Part shown: positions 20,079 through 29,046 of the stretch, piece by piece | Layout of the letters: each line of letters begins with the position of its first letter | Position numbering within the stretch: position 1 is the first letter of the stretch | NCBI RefSeq assembly: GCF_004124325.1 | Contig: NZ_QBDT01000001.1 | Location: 5,208,001 to 5,272,000 of the forward strand | From: Streptomyces sp. L2 | GTDB lineage: Bacteria; Actinomycetota; Actinomycetes; Streptomycetales; Streptomycetaceae | DNA: 64,000 bases | Direction of reading: 5' to 3' | The notes under the pieces: generated by a model | What the model was told of the DNA's origin: nothing | Database searches by the model: none | What the model saw: the letters and a program-made list of their open reading frames with translations, nothing else | Translations under genes and position numbers: made by a program

Positions 20079-21342
20079 TCAGCCCTCCACCGCGTGCGGG
20101 ACGTCCCGCGTCGCACGCGTACGGGCCGGTGGGACGGGCCATCCCGCCGGCCCCGTGTGGAGGCGGCGGCGCACCCCTCGAACCAGGGTGGCCGCCGTGA
20201 ACGCGGCGCCCTGGACCGAGCGCATCGCCGGGCCGAACCCGGCGCACGTGACGGGACCGGCCAGGAACAGACCGGGGTACGACGACGCGAAGTCCGGGCC
20301 GGCCTCGGGCGCGCCGTCGGCCCCCGTGGCCAGCAGTGCGCGCAGGTCGGGGGAGAGCGGCCGGAGCCGGTCCCGGGTGGCGCGGAAGCCGGTCGCGGCG
20401 ATGACGTGCCCCGTGTCCAGGACGCGTACGGCGCCGTCCCGGGACGCCGTTTTCAGGCGCAGGCCGCCCGGAACCTCGTACGCGGCGAGGACGTCGTGGC
20501 CGAGCAGCACCTCCACCCCCCGCTCCACCCGCTCGCGCAGCCACCAGGCGCCCCTCGGCCCGGACGCGGTGGCCGCGAGACGGGAGCGGGCCCCTTCGGG
20601 CAGGCGCCGGTGGAGACCGGGATACCCGGCGTGGAACCGGTTCAGCCGGCCGGGGCCCAGTGCGCTGCGCGGGGAGCGGGCCGCGCGCCACCAGGGCCGT
20701 TCCAGCGGCGCGGGCACATCGTCCCAGCGCAACCGGCCGGCCCGCGCCAGCAGCCGTACCCGGGTGCCCTGTTCGGCGAGGAGCGCGGCGGTCTCCAGGG
20801 ACGACTGACCGGCGCCGACGACCGTGACGTCCCGGTCGCGGAAGCCGTCGAGGGCGGCGTGGTCACCGCTGTGCGAGACCAGCGCGGGCGGCAGGCCCCG
20901 CAGCGCCGCCGGGATCTGAGCGAACGGCAGCAGACCCACGGCCGGCGCGACCGTCCGCGCGGCCCGTGACCGCCCGTCCTCGGTGACGACCTCGAAGCCG
21001 CCCGCGCGGGGAGCCACCCGGGTCACGGTCCGCTCGTCGAGCACCGGCACCGCGTTCCGGGCGAACCACGTGCCGTACTCGGCGAACACCTCCAGCGGCA
21101 GCGGCTCGCCGTGCCGGGCGGTGACGCCCCGGAACGCGCAGAACACGTCGAGCCGCCAACGGCCCCCCCGGGTCGGACAGGTTGGACGTCCAGGGCTCCG
21201 ACGTCAAAAACATGCCCGGGGGCGTGTGGTCGCGCCAGGTCGCCATGGGGCGCCCGAACACACGGACTTTCCCGGCGGCCGCCGCGTGCGACGCGATGGA
21301 CAGGCCGTACGGGCCGGCCCCCACCACCAGCAGGTCGTCCAT
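20079..21342 (-). pseudogene. FAD/NAD(P)-binding oxidoreductase, frameshifted in a G7 tract
   Basis: Read leftwards from ATG 21342, the start is a perfect FAD-binding motif (DLLVVGAGPYGLSIASHAAA). After NLSDPGG the frame is lost. The continuation GRWRLDVFCAFRGVTARHGEP lies in another frame and runs to a stop at 20079, with a second dinucleotide motif (DVTVVGAGQSSLETAALLAE) and a C-terminal IAATGFRAT. Removing one base from the seven-C run (plus strand 21163-21169) gives an uninterrupted 420-aa protein of normal length for the family (lysine/ornithine N-monooxygenase-like flavoproteins). It is either a recent pseudogene, a sequencing error or a slippery site. It is convergent with the chaplin-like gene. 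Confidence 0.8.
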
Positions 21343-21414
21343 CAGCGACTGCTCGCTCTCTTCACTCGCGCGGGCCCTCGGGGGACCCGAAAGCGGTAAC
21401 CGAGCTGGCGGAAT

Positions 21415-21428
21415 TCATATTGATATGA
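21415..21428. promoter_or_regulatory. AT-rich palindrome in divergent promoter region
   Basis: TCATAT-TG-ATATGA is a perfect 6-bp inverted repeat. A second one, ACTGA-GTG-TCAGT, overlaps its end at 21428-21440. They lie between the divergent flavoprotein and GH26 genes, which are 147 bp apart. AT-rich palindromes are rare in this DNA, so an operator is plausible. Confidence 0.4.
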
Positions 21429-21489
21429 CTGAGTGTCAGTAGCCGGTATGGACCGGAATGTCGAAAGGTGAGTGGAGAAGGGAGCGGGA

Positions 21490-22785
21490 ATGGCGACACG
21501 ACAGCGCGGGGCCCGGTCCGGGCGGTCGGCGGTGGTGGTCGCGGCGGTCGTCGCGACGGCCGCGCTGGCGATCGGCCCCGGATTCGCCGTGAGCGCGGAG
21601 CCGGCCACCGGCCCGGCTCCCACACCGACACCGACACCGGCGGCCCAGGCCACCCCGGTACCGGCCACGACGACCCCGGCTCCCACGACCCCGGTTCCCA
21701 CCACCCCGGCTCCCACGACTCCGGCCCCCGCCGAGAAGGCGCTCCCGCCCTTCGGTGCCTTCCTCGACTCCGGTCCGCTCGGCGTGGCCCGGATGGCCCA
21801 GCTGAGCCACTGGCTCGGCGGCACCGAACTGAAGGTCGCGCACACCTATCTGCCCGGCAACCGCTGGCGCGACATCGAGGGGGCGCCCGGCTTCCTGGAC
21901 GTCTGGGCGCACTGGCGGCGCGAGAAGGCCGACCGGATGCTGGTGCTCAACGTGCCCATGCAGGAACGGAACGAGGACAACGTCCCCGACGGCCAGGTCC
22001 GCATGCTGCTCCGGCAGGGCGCCGCCGGGGACTTCGACCAGCACTTCCGCACCCTGGCCCAGCGGCTGGTAAACCTGAAGGTGCCGGACACGGTGATCGT
22101 GCTCGGCTGGGAGATGAACGGCACCACGTACACCCATCGCTGCGGACCGGATCCCGAGGCGTGGAAGACGTACTGGAGGCGGATCGTCACCACGATGCGC
22201 TCGGTACCGGGACAGAAGTTCCGGTTCGACTTCGCGCCGAGCCGGGGCCGGGACGCCGTCCCCTGGACCGACTGCTACCCCGGTGACGACACGGTCGACA
22301 TCATCGGCATGGATTCCTACGACCAGCCGACGGGGCTGTCGTTCGACGAACAGGTGAAGGAGCCGTACGGCCTCCAGCGGCAGGTGGACTTCGCGAAGGC
22401 CCACGGAAAACCCATCTCCTATCCGGAATGGGGGCTCTTCCGCAACGGTGACAACGCCGAGTACATGCGGCGCATGCTCGCCTGGATGGACGCGCACAAG
22501 CCGGTCTACAACACGCTGACCGACTACTGCCCGCACGGCGTCTGGACCTGCGCGCAGAACCCGAGATCGTCCCAGGTCTACCGGTCCGCCCTCTACGGCC
22601 GCACCGAACTGCCCGCCACCGTCACGCCCGTTCCGACGCCGACGTCCAAGCCGGCTCCGGCCACCCCGACCCCCACCCCGAAGCCCCCGGCGAACTGCAC
22701 GCCGATGGACCTCGGCGACTGGGTCGAGTACTGGCTCGGCGGCAAGCTCTGCTTCCGCGTCGACTGGTGGTCCCGCGACGACTAG
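21490..22785 (+). CDS. Secreted glycoside hydrolase, GH26-like
   Basis: 431 aa from the ATG at 21490 (AAGGGAG upstream; an in-frame GTG at 21472 overlaps that site). A signal peptide is followed by a Thr/Pro linker (PTPTPTPAAQATPVPATTTP...). The catalytic domain (about 90-370) has GWEMNGTTY, the acid/base Glu of GH26 mannanase/lichenase-type TIM barrels, and ISYPEWGLFRNGDN, the probable nucleophile Glu. A second Pro/Thr linker leads to a short C-terminal piece with two Cys (NCTPMDLGDWVEYWLGGKLC). It faces the exopolysaccharide operon and may trim or release that polymer; plant mannan is the alternative substrate. Confidence 0.8.
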   Translation: MATRQRGARSGRSAVVVAAVVATAALAIGPGFAVSAEPATGPAPTPTPTPAAQATPVPATTTPAPTTPVPTTPAPTTPAPAEKALPPFGAFLDSGPLGVARMAQLSHWLGGTELKVAHTYLPGNRWRDIEGAPGFLDVWAHWRREKADRMLVLNVPMQERNEDNVPDGQVRMLLRQGAAGDFDQHFRTLAQRLVNLKVPDTVIVLGWEMNGTTYTHRCGPDPEAWKTYWRRIVTTMRSVPGQKFRFDFAPSRGRDAVPWTDCYPGDDTVDIIGMDSYDQPTGLSFDEQVKEPYGLQRQVDFAKAHGKPISYPEWGLFRNGDNAEYMRRMLAWMDAHKPVYNTLTDYCPHGVWTCAQNPRSSQVYRSALYGRTELPATVTPVPTPTSKPAPATPTPTPKPPANCTPMDLGDWVEYWLGGKLCFRVDWWSRDD

Positions 22786-23993
22786 TGCGCCTCCTTCTCG
22801 GGGCGCTGGTCCTGCCGGCGTTCGCGCCACCGGTGCAGCACCTCCTTGCCCCGTTGCCGGGCGGCCGCTTCGCACAACGCGGCCGACAGCAGCGGGGCGG
22901 TGCGCCGCCTGGCCAGCAACAGCCGTCGGCTGACGACCGGTTCGGGACGCCAGTGGTGCTTGTACGGCTCGTCGCCGCGCAGCAGGCTCAGCACCCGGGG
23001 CGGGCCGCCGCCGGTGTGCGCCGCGTTCTCGGCGCAGGCGTCCAGCAGCATCACGGCGACGTCCGCCCTGCGTTCCCGGAGCCCGGGGTGGGCGCCGTAC
23101 AGATAGCCGCCCGCCAGGCTCCGGGAGAGCAGGGTCAGGTCGACGGCCGTCACCTCGTCGCCGATCAGGAACTCGGTGACGACCGCGCTCCCGGCGCGGA
23201 CCATCGGTCCGACCGCACGGACCAGATGCTCCTGGAACCGGGGCCGCAGGTGCTCGGTCGTCACCTTCCGGTCCGCCCACTGCAGCCGGTGCAGTTCCAG
23301 CAGTCGCCGCAGGGCCGCGTCCACCTCCTCGGGTCCGGCTACCCGCCGTTCGACGCCCAGCGCGGACAGCTTGCGCAGCTTGGCCCGCACCCGCTGGGCC
23401 TTGTTCGACGGCAGCCGGGCGACCAGGCCGGCCATGGGCACGGCCGGCAGTTCCAGGCACAGCGAGTCCGGCAGCGCGTGGCGGGGGCCGAGCCAGGTGT
23501 CGTAGACCCGTTCGACGGCGGCGCCCGGCCGCACCTCGCGGAAGTCGATCAAAGCCGTGCGCGCCGCCTCCGCGAGGGCCCCGGTGAGCGCGGTGAGCGC
23601 AGGGCCGCCGCGGCCGGCGTCGCCGTCGTCGACGAGGACGTCCCCGAAGTCGGAGATCGCCCCGCCTAGCGGCACCAGCGCGGGCAGGGGACGCCGGACC
23701 AGCATCAGGGGTGCGGCGGCGAGCAGTTCACCACCGGAGCGGACCAGCAGCAGCCGCAGCCGGCCCGGCCTGCCGTACGACAGCCACCACGAGTGCAGCC
23801 AGGAGTGGCTCTGGAACGGGGTCGCGGCGGCACACCGCCCGTACAGCCGGGCCCACTCCGGAGCGAGCGCGGCGAACGCGGCCTCGTCGGTGACGAGTTC
23901 GGTGACAAGGCCGACGTCGGCGGGGTCTGCGGTGGTGCGCGGCGCGCCGGCCCGCGCGCCGGGTACGGCACGCCCCGAACGGGTGGCCGTCAC
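22782..23993 (-). CDS. GNAT acetyltransferase of the CelD/BcsL (FemAB-like) type
   Basis: 403 aa. The layout TPFQSHSWLHSWWLSYG, LMLVRRPLPALVPLGGAISDFGD, then a basic segment (NKAQRVRAKLRKL) and GGYLYGAHPGLRERRADVAVMLLDAC, is that of the BioF2/Acetyltransf_6 family linked to cellulose and exopolysaccharide modification. It probably O- or N-acylates the polymer or a precursor. It is the last gene of the exopolysaccharide operon; its GTG start overlaps the previous stop (GTGA). It is convergent with the GH26 gene, the ends overlapping by a few bases. Confidence 0.8.
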   Translation of the reverse strand: MTATRSGRAVPGARAGAPRTTADPADVGLVTELVTDEAAFAALAPEWARLYGRCAAATPFQSHSWLHSWWLSYGRPGRLRLLLVRSGGELLAAAPLMLVRRPLPALVPLGGAISDFGDVLVDDGDAGRGGPALTALTGALAEAARTALIDFREVRPGAAVERVYDTWLGPRHALPDSLCLELPAVPMAGLVARLPSNKAQRVRAKLRKLSALGVERRVAGPEEVDAALRRLLELHRLQWADRKVTTEHLRPRFQEHLVRAVGPMVRAGSAVVTEFLIGDEVTAVDLTLLSRSLAGGYLYGAHPGLRERRADVAVMLLDACAENAAHTGGGPPRVLSLLRGDEPYKHHWRPEPVVSRRLLLARRRTAPLLSAALCEAAARQRGKEVLHRWRERRQDQRPEKEAH

Positions 23994-24637
23994 AGCTGAC
24001 CGTGGCTGTCGGCGGCGATGGCCGGGCCGGGCACGGAGGCGGCCCGCACCGGCTCCTCCTCGGGCCGCCGGGGCCGGACCAGCAGCACGAGCCCGCCGAG
24101 CAGCCCGCCCGCGCTCGCCCCGACCAGGCCGGTCACCGTGGGCGAGGCCGAGGCCGGCTCGGTCGGCTTCACCGCACGGGAGAACTGCAGGAGTTCGACG
24201 TGGGTGTCGGCCTTGGTGTCGTTGGCGTGCTCGGTGAGCGCGCGGGCGACCGCGTTGGCCATGGCGGCGGCCTGCGCGGGGTGGGCGGAGGTGGCGGTGA
24301 CGGAGACCATCGGGGCGTCCGGCGAGGTCGCCGTGCGCACGCTGTCGCGCAGTGTGGCGACCGGCACCCCGGCCCGCACCTGCGCGTCGTCGAGCACCGC
24401 GAGCTGGGTGGCGACCCGGCCGTAGGCCTGCGCGAAGCCGAGCGCGGTGGCCGTGTCGGACTTCTCGGTGGGTACGGCGACGACATAGCTGGTGGCCGTG
24501 TACGCCGGTGGCTTGAGCACCCCGTACCCGCCGCCGAGCAGCCCGCCCGCGAGGACGCCGGCCGCGACCAGCGACCAGGGGGGCAGCGCGCGGAGACGGG
24601 CGAAACGGGTGCTGTGGTGGTGCTTGTTGTCGGTCAT
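23990..24637 (-). CDS. Wzz/YveK-like polysaccharide chain-length regulator
   Basis: 215 aa with two membrane helices: LPPWSLVAAGVLAGGLLGGG near residue 20 and VTGLVGASAGGLLGGLVLLV near residue 180, enclosing an extracytoplasmic helical part (AYTATSYVVAVPTEKS...). This is the polysaccharide co-polymerase topology. The kinase domain usually fused or adjacent in BY-kinase systems is absent. It overlaps the glycosyltransferase gene upstream (ATGA) and the acetyltransferase gene downstream (GTGA). Confidence 0.82.
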   Translation of the reverse strand: MTDNKHHHSTRFARLRALPPWSLVAAGVLAGGLLGGGYGVLKPPAYTATSYVVAVPTEKSDTATALGFAQAYGRVATQLAVLDDAQVRAGVPVATLRDSVRTATSPDAPMVSVTATSAHPAQAAAMANAVARALTEHANDTKADTHVELLQFSRAVKPTEPASASPTVTGLVGASAGGLLGGLVLLVRPRRPEEEPVRAASVPGPAIAADSHGQL

Positions 24638-25998
24638 GACGGACTGACTCCCTCGGAGGATCGGGACGAAGGGACCGGGCGGGCGAGCGCCGTCGCGTAG
24701 ACGTCCATGAGCCGGGCGGCGCTGGTGGCGATGCTGTAGTGGCGGGCCGCCTCGGGCACGGCGCGCGGGCCCGGACCGGCGGCCCGGACGGCGGCGAGCG
24801 CGCGGGCGTAGGCGTCGGCCCCGCCCCGCACCCGTACGGCGTGCGGGGTGGCCGCGGGCGGCAGATCCTCGATGGCGGGGCAGCAGGCGTACCGCACCGG
24901 CAGCCCGGCCGCGAGCCCCTCGACCACCGCCAGCCCGAAGGCCTCCTCCGCGGAGGGCGAGGCGAGGACGTCCATGGCGGAGGTCAGCGCGGGCAGATCG
25001 AGGTGGGGGGCGAGGGAGGGGGCGTGCGCGGCGGGGCGCCTGGTGAGCTGCTCCGGGGGGCCGGGTGCGAGGGGGGCGGGGACCCGGCCGGGCGGGGTGT
25101 CGAGCCGGTCCGGGCCAGGGGAAGTCCCCGTGCGGTCGATGCCGCAGAAGCCGCCGAAGCCGCCGGTGCCGTCGACGGCTCCGTAGGTGCTGCCCTCGGG
25201 TCCTGCGTCCGCCGGGGCCGCCTCCGTGAAGTAGGGCCGCTCGCCCGCGAACAGCACGCGGTCGGTGACGCCCGCTTCGCACGCGAGGCGGCGCAGGGCG
25301 GACTCCTCGGGGCCCCCGCCGACCAGCAGCAGGTGGCTGTCGGAGGGGAGTTGGGCGAGGGCGCGGATCAGGACGCCGAAGCGTTTGCCGGGGGCGAGGC
25401 GGCCGATGCCGCCGACGACGAAGGCGTCGTCGGGCAGCCCGAGGGCGGCCCGGGCGCGCCGCCTGCGCCCGGGGTCGTGACGGAACCGGTCCAGGTCGAT
25501 GCCGTTGGGCACCACCTCGATGCGTGGCGCGGGCACGCCCCACCGGCCGAGGCGGGCGGCGACCGTGGGCGAGACGGCGACCGTGGCCCGGCCCAGCCGC
25601 TCCCCGGCCAGGTACAGCGCCCGCACCCCGGCGGTGAGCGGCCGGCCCTCCATCTGCGAGTCGCCCAGGGAGTGTTCGGTGGCGACGACGGCCCGGACCC
25701 CGGCGATCCGGGCGGCGATCCTGCCGTACAGGCACGCCCGGTAGAGGTGGGTGTGCACGAGGTCGTAGCGGCCCCGCCGGATGATGCGGACCAGGCGGGG
25801 CAGTGCGGCCAGGTCGCGGTTGCCGGCCATGCCGAGGTGCGTCACCCGTACCCCGTCGGCGGCGAGCCCGTCCGCCACCGGCCCCGGGTTGGTCAGCGTC
25901 ACCACGTCGCAGTCGACCGGCAAGTGGCGTAGCAGCAGCCGCAGTTGCTGCTCGGCACCGCCGATGCCCAGCCCGGTGATGATGTGCAGCGCCTTCAC
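24634..25998 (-). CDS. GT4-family glycosyltransferase with internal Pro/Gly-rich insertion
   Basis: 454 aa GT-B enzyme. N-terminal domain: ALHIITGLGIGGAEQQLRLL. Linker: VVPNGIDLDRF. C-terminal domain: GGIGRLAPGKRFGVLIRAL and the donor-binding SAEEAFGLAVVEGLAAGLPV with the E-x7-E motif. Between LFAGERPYF and LPALTSAMDVL an extra stretch of about 70 low-complexity residues (rich in P, G, A, T) interrupts the usual short loop. The sugar is unknown. The start is a GTG overlapping the deacetylase stop (GTGA). Confidence 0.85.
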   Translation of the reverse strand: MKALHIITGLGIGGAEQQLRLLLRHLPVDCDVVTLTNPGPVADGLAADGVRVTHLGMAGNRDLAALPRLVRIIRRGRYDLVHTHLYRACLYGRIAARIAGVRAVVATEHSLGDSQMEGRPLTAGVRALYLAGERLGRATVAVSPTVAARLGRWGVPAPRIEVVPNGIDLDRFRHDPGRRRRARAALGLPDDAFVVGGIGRLAPGKRFGVLIRALAQLPSDSHLLLVGGGPEESALRRLACEAGVTDRVLFAGERPYFTEAAPADAGPEGSTYGAVDGTGGFGGFCGIDRTGTSPGPDRLDTPPGRVPAPLAPGPPEQLTRRPAAHAPSLAPHLDLPALTSAMDVLASPSAEEAFGLAVVEGLAAGLPVRYACCPAIEDLPPAATPHAVRVRGGADAYARALAAVRAAGPGPRAVPEAARHYSIATSAARLMDVYATALARPVPSSRSSEGVSPS

Positions 25999-26765
25999 CG
26001 CAGCCCCTCGACGGGACGGCGGCGCAACCGGTGCAGCCGGTACTTCAGGAACAGGCGCGGGGCGGTGTCGCTCTGCCCGACGTGCACCCGGGGCAGGGCG
26101 TACGGGCCGGTCAGCGGGCCGGGGTCGATGGCGCACGCGTACCGGTAGCCGGCCGCCCGTACGGCGGTCATGGCGCGCGGGTCGAGGGTGCCGTAGGGAT
26201 AGCAGAAGCCGGTCACCGGGGCGCCGGTCAACTCGCTGAGCAGCGCCCGGCTCTCGGCGGTCTCGGCCGTGAGGGTGGCCTCGTCGGCGCGGGTGAGGTC
26301 GACGTGGGTGAGGCCGTGCGAGCCGATCTCCACGCCCGCCTCGGCGACCCGGCGGACACCGTCGGCGCTGAGCAGTGGCTTGCGCGGGCCCAGCGGGTCC
26401 CAGGCGTTGGCGCCGCCGAGCCGGCCGGGCAGCACGAACAGGGTGGCGGTGCACTGCCAGCGGGTCAGCAGGGGCAGGGCGTTGCCGAGGAAGTCGGCGT
26501 AGCCGTCGTCGAAGGTGAGCCCCACCAGGCCGCGTCCCTCGCCCCGGCCCCGGGCGGCGAGCAGTTCGGTCACCGACACGCCCTTGAGGCCCCGCGTCCG
26601 CAGCCACCGCAGTTGCCGCTCCAGTCTGCCGGGCGTGACCGTGATGCGGTACGGGTCGTCGGTGCGGTCGCCCACCGAGTGGTACATGGCGATCCACGGG
26701 ACGGGGCCGGGCCGCGTCAGGGGCGCGGAGCCGGCGCACGAGGCGGACTCAACGGAGGACGGCAT
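25995..26765 (-). CDS. Polysaccharide deacetylase (NodB/CE4)
   Basis: 256 aa. CE4 motifs are seen in order: MYHSVGD near residue 27, LTFDDGYADF (motif 1, metal Asp), IGSHGLTHVDLTRA (motif 2, the HxxxH metal pair) and FCYPYGTLDPRAM (motif 3). It would remove N- or O-acetyl groups from the exopolysaccharide or its lipid-linked unit. There is no clear signal peptide, so a cytoplasmic or membrane-associated role is possible. It overlaps the flippase gene by 17 bp at its start and the glycosyltransferase at its end. Confidence 0.88.
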   Translation of the reverse strand: MPSSVESASCAGSAPLTRPGPVPWIAMYHSVGDRTDDPYRITVTPGRLERQLRWLRTRGLKGVSVTELLAARGRGEGRGLVGLTFDDGYADFLGNALPLLTRWQCTATLFVLPGRLGGANAWDPLGPRKPLLSADGVRRVAEAGVEIGSHGLTHVDLTRADEATLTAETAESRALLSELTGAPVTGFCYPYGTLDPRAMTAVRAAGYRYACAIDPGPLTGPYALPRVHVGQSDTAPRLFLKYRLHRLRRRPVEGLR

Positions 26766-29046
26766 GGGCGAGCCTTCGGGTGCGGGTGCGGACGAATCGG
26801 AGTGCGGGAGCGAAGCCGTGGGCGCCCAGCGCCAGGCCGAGGAGGACGAACACGACGGTCACCGTGGCGGCCCCGGCGGCCAGGCCCGCGAGGGGTGCCG
26901 CGAACCGGCCCGCCACGAACGCCCCGGCGAGGCCGGCCACGGCGGCGGCCCGCAGCGGCCGGCTCAGCTCGCGCAGCACGCCCCGGACCCGGACCGGCAC
27001 GCTGCGCGGGCCCATGCCGGCCAGCAGCAGACCGGCGGTGACGCTGATGCCGGCGGCGTTGGCGGCGGCGACTCCGGTGACCCCCCAGGGGCCGATCGTC
27101 CAGGCGCCGATCCAGGAGGTCACGATGATGCCGACGGTCATGGCGCCGACCGGGTACCAGGTGGCGCGGCCGGCCGAGAAGTAGGAGCGGACCAGCACGC
27201 CCGTGAGGGTCTGGCCCAGCAGACCGAGGGCGTACACCCGCATGACCCCGGCCGTCGCCGCAGTGTCCCGTGCGGTGAACTCGCCGCGCTGGAAGAGCAG
27301 TTCGACGAGCTGCGGGGCGCAGGCCACGACCGCCGCCGTGCCGAGCAGCACCAGGCAGGAGGCCAGCGCCAGGTCGCGCTCCACCCGGCCGCGGGCCCGC
27401 TCGGTGTCGCCGTCGGCCAGCGCGCGGGCCACCACCGGGAAGGTGACGGTGCACAGCATCATCGACAGCGTCATCGGGATCTGGGCGATCTTCTGGGCGT
27501 AGTTGAGGTGCGAGATGGCCCCGGAGGGCAGGTGGGAGGCGAGGAACCGCTCGATGAGGACCTGCGACTGCCGGCACAGCGCGAACAACAGCACGGTCGC
27601 CAGCAGGTTGACGTTCACGGGCCGCGTCCCGGCGTCGGCGGCGGCCGGCCCTTCGGCGCCCTTGCGCCGCAACTGCCGTACGAGCGACGGCAGCTGTACG
27701 AGAACCATCAGCACACCGCCCGCCGCCACCCCGAACGCCGCCGAGCGCACGCCCCAGTGGCCGCCGAGGGTGAACATCGCGGTGACGATGCCGACGTTGT
27801 AGGCGACGTAGATGGCGGCCGGTGCCAGGAAGCGGCGGTGGGCGCGCAGGGCCGCGCTGCAGAAGCCGGCGAGGCCGAAGCTGAGGACGCAGGTCGCGGT
27901 GAGCCGGGTGCAGTCGACCGCGAGGCCCGGGTCGGGCAGGCCGGGCGCGAGCACCTCGACCACCTGCCGGGCGCAGATGGCGAGCAGCGCGCCCACCGCG
28001 GCGAAGGCGAGCGCGAGGCGGGGCAGGATGCCGGCCACGAGGGAGCGCACGGGGTCGCCGGGGGCGCCCTGGGCCCGCCGGGCCAGCGCCCCGCTGAACG
28101 CGGGGATCAGCGCGAACGCCAGCCCGTCCTCGATCAGCAGCGTCGCCGCGAACTCCGGCACGGTCCAGGCCACCAGGAACGCGTCGGTATCCTCCCCGGC
28201 CCCGAACAACCGGGCGAGCGACTGGTCCCGCACCAGCCCCAGCACCGCCCCCGCGACCGACAGCGCGGCCGTGACAAGCGTCGCCCTGGCGAGGAAACCC
28301 CGGGTGAGCGGCTCGTGTTCGGGCCCGGCCGATTCCGGTGGCACGGAGGCCGGGGGCAGCGACGGCACCGCGGAGGCGGCGAGAGGCGGCGGGGCGGGCA
28401 CGGACGCGACGAGCCCGCCGGCGGGCGCCGGCCCGGCCGGACGCACGACCGCGCGACCGGGCGTCGCACCCCGCGAACCGGGCGACGTGTCTCCCGGGCC
28501 GGTCCGCCCGACTCCCTTCGGACGGGTCCGCGCGTCTCCCCTGGGACCGGGCAGCGACTCTCCGGGCGGCCGGGTCGGGTCGGTGCGGGCCGGTGCGGGT
28601 GGCCCTTCGGGACCGTGGCCGGAACTGGCACCGGGGCCGGGACCGGAGCCGGTACGGGCGAAGGGACTTCGGCCGCGGCCAAGGTCGGCCACGGCACCGG
28701 AACGGGAACCGGCACCCGAACGGGAACCGGCACCGGCACTGGCACTGGCACCGGCATCGTGTCCATGGCCGCGACCGGAACCCGCACCGGTCCCGTGGCC
28801 GTGGCCGGGACCAGACTCGGCACCGGCACCAGCGCCAGCGCCAGCACCAGCACCAGCACCGGCACCGGCATCGTGTCCATGGCCGGGACCGGAACCCGCA
28901 CCGGTCCCGTGGCCGTGGCCGGGACCAGACTCGGCACCGGCACCAGCGCCGGAAGCCGCACCGGTACCGGTACCCGCACCGGAAGCCGCTCCAGGGCGGG
29001 GTTCCGGTACCGGTTCGCGTCGGTTTCGGGAGGGCCTCACCCTCAT
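26749..29046 (-). CDS. MurJ/MviN-family lipid flippase with long repetitive N-terminus
   Basis: 765 aa. The last about 520 residues are a MurJ-type flippase with 14 predicted helices; LVRDQSLARLFGAGEDTDAFLVAW matches the conserved first helices, and NLLATVLLFALCRQSQVLIERFLA and YAQKIAQIPMTLS follow. In an operon with polymerase and glycosyltransferases it probably exports lipid-linked repeat units (a Wzx role), not peptidoglycan precursors. The first about 240 residues are cytoplasmic, made of Gly/Ala/Ser/His repeats (for example GPGHGHGTGAGSG) and Pro-rich linkers, and include a 38-codon tandem duplication. The start ATG overlaps the polymerase stop (ATGA). Confidence 0.85.
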   Translation of the reverse strand: MRVRPSRNRREPVPEPRPGAASGAGTGTGAASGAGAGAESGPGHGHGTGAGSGPGHGHDAGAGAGAGAGAGAGAGAESGPGHGHGTGAGSGRGHGHDAGASASAGAGSRSGAGSRSGAVADLGRGRSPFARTGSGPGPGASSGHGPEGPPAPARTDPTRPPGESLPGPRGDARTRPKGVGRTGPGDTSPGSRGATPGRAVVRPAGPAPAGGLVASVPAPPPLAASAVPSLPPASVPPESAGPEHEPLTRGFLARATLVTAALSVAGAVLGLVRDQSLARLFGAGEDTDAFLVAWTVPEFAATLLIEDGLAFALIPAFSGALARRAQGAPGDPVRSLVAGILPRLALAFAAVGALLAICARQVVEVLAPGLPDPGLAVDCTRLTATCVLSFGLAGFCSAALRAHRRFLAPAAIYVAYNVGIVTAMFTLGGHWGVRSAAFGVAAGGVLMVLVQLPSLVRQLRRKGAEGPAAADAGTRPVNVNLLATVLLFALCRQSQVLIERFLASHLPSGAISHLNYAQKIAQIPMTLSMMLCTVTFPVVARALADGDTERARGRVERDLALASCLVLLGTAAVVACAPQLVELLFQRGEFTARDTAATAGVMRVYALGLLGQTLTGVLVRSYFSAGRATWYPVGAMTVGIIVTSWIGAWTIGPWGVTGVAAANAAGISVTAGLLLAGMGPRSVPVRVRGVLRELSRPLRAAAVAGLAGAFVAGRFAAPLAGLAAGAATVTVVFVLLGLALGAHGFAPALRFVRTRTRRLAHAVLR
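28741..28950. repeat. 114-bp in-frame tandem duplication in flippase N-terminus
   Basis: A segment of about 96 bp starting near 28741 recurs 114 bp (38 codons) later, ending at 28950, with only a few mismatches (for example at the GCG/GGG near 28771 and 28885). It encodes the repeated ESGPGHGHGTGAGSG unit. Shorter Gly-Ala hexamer repeats link the copies. Length variation between strains is likely. Confidence 0.85.
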
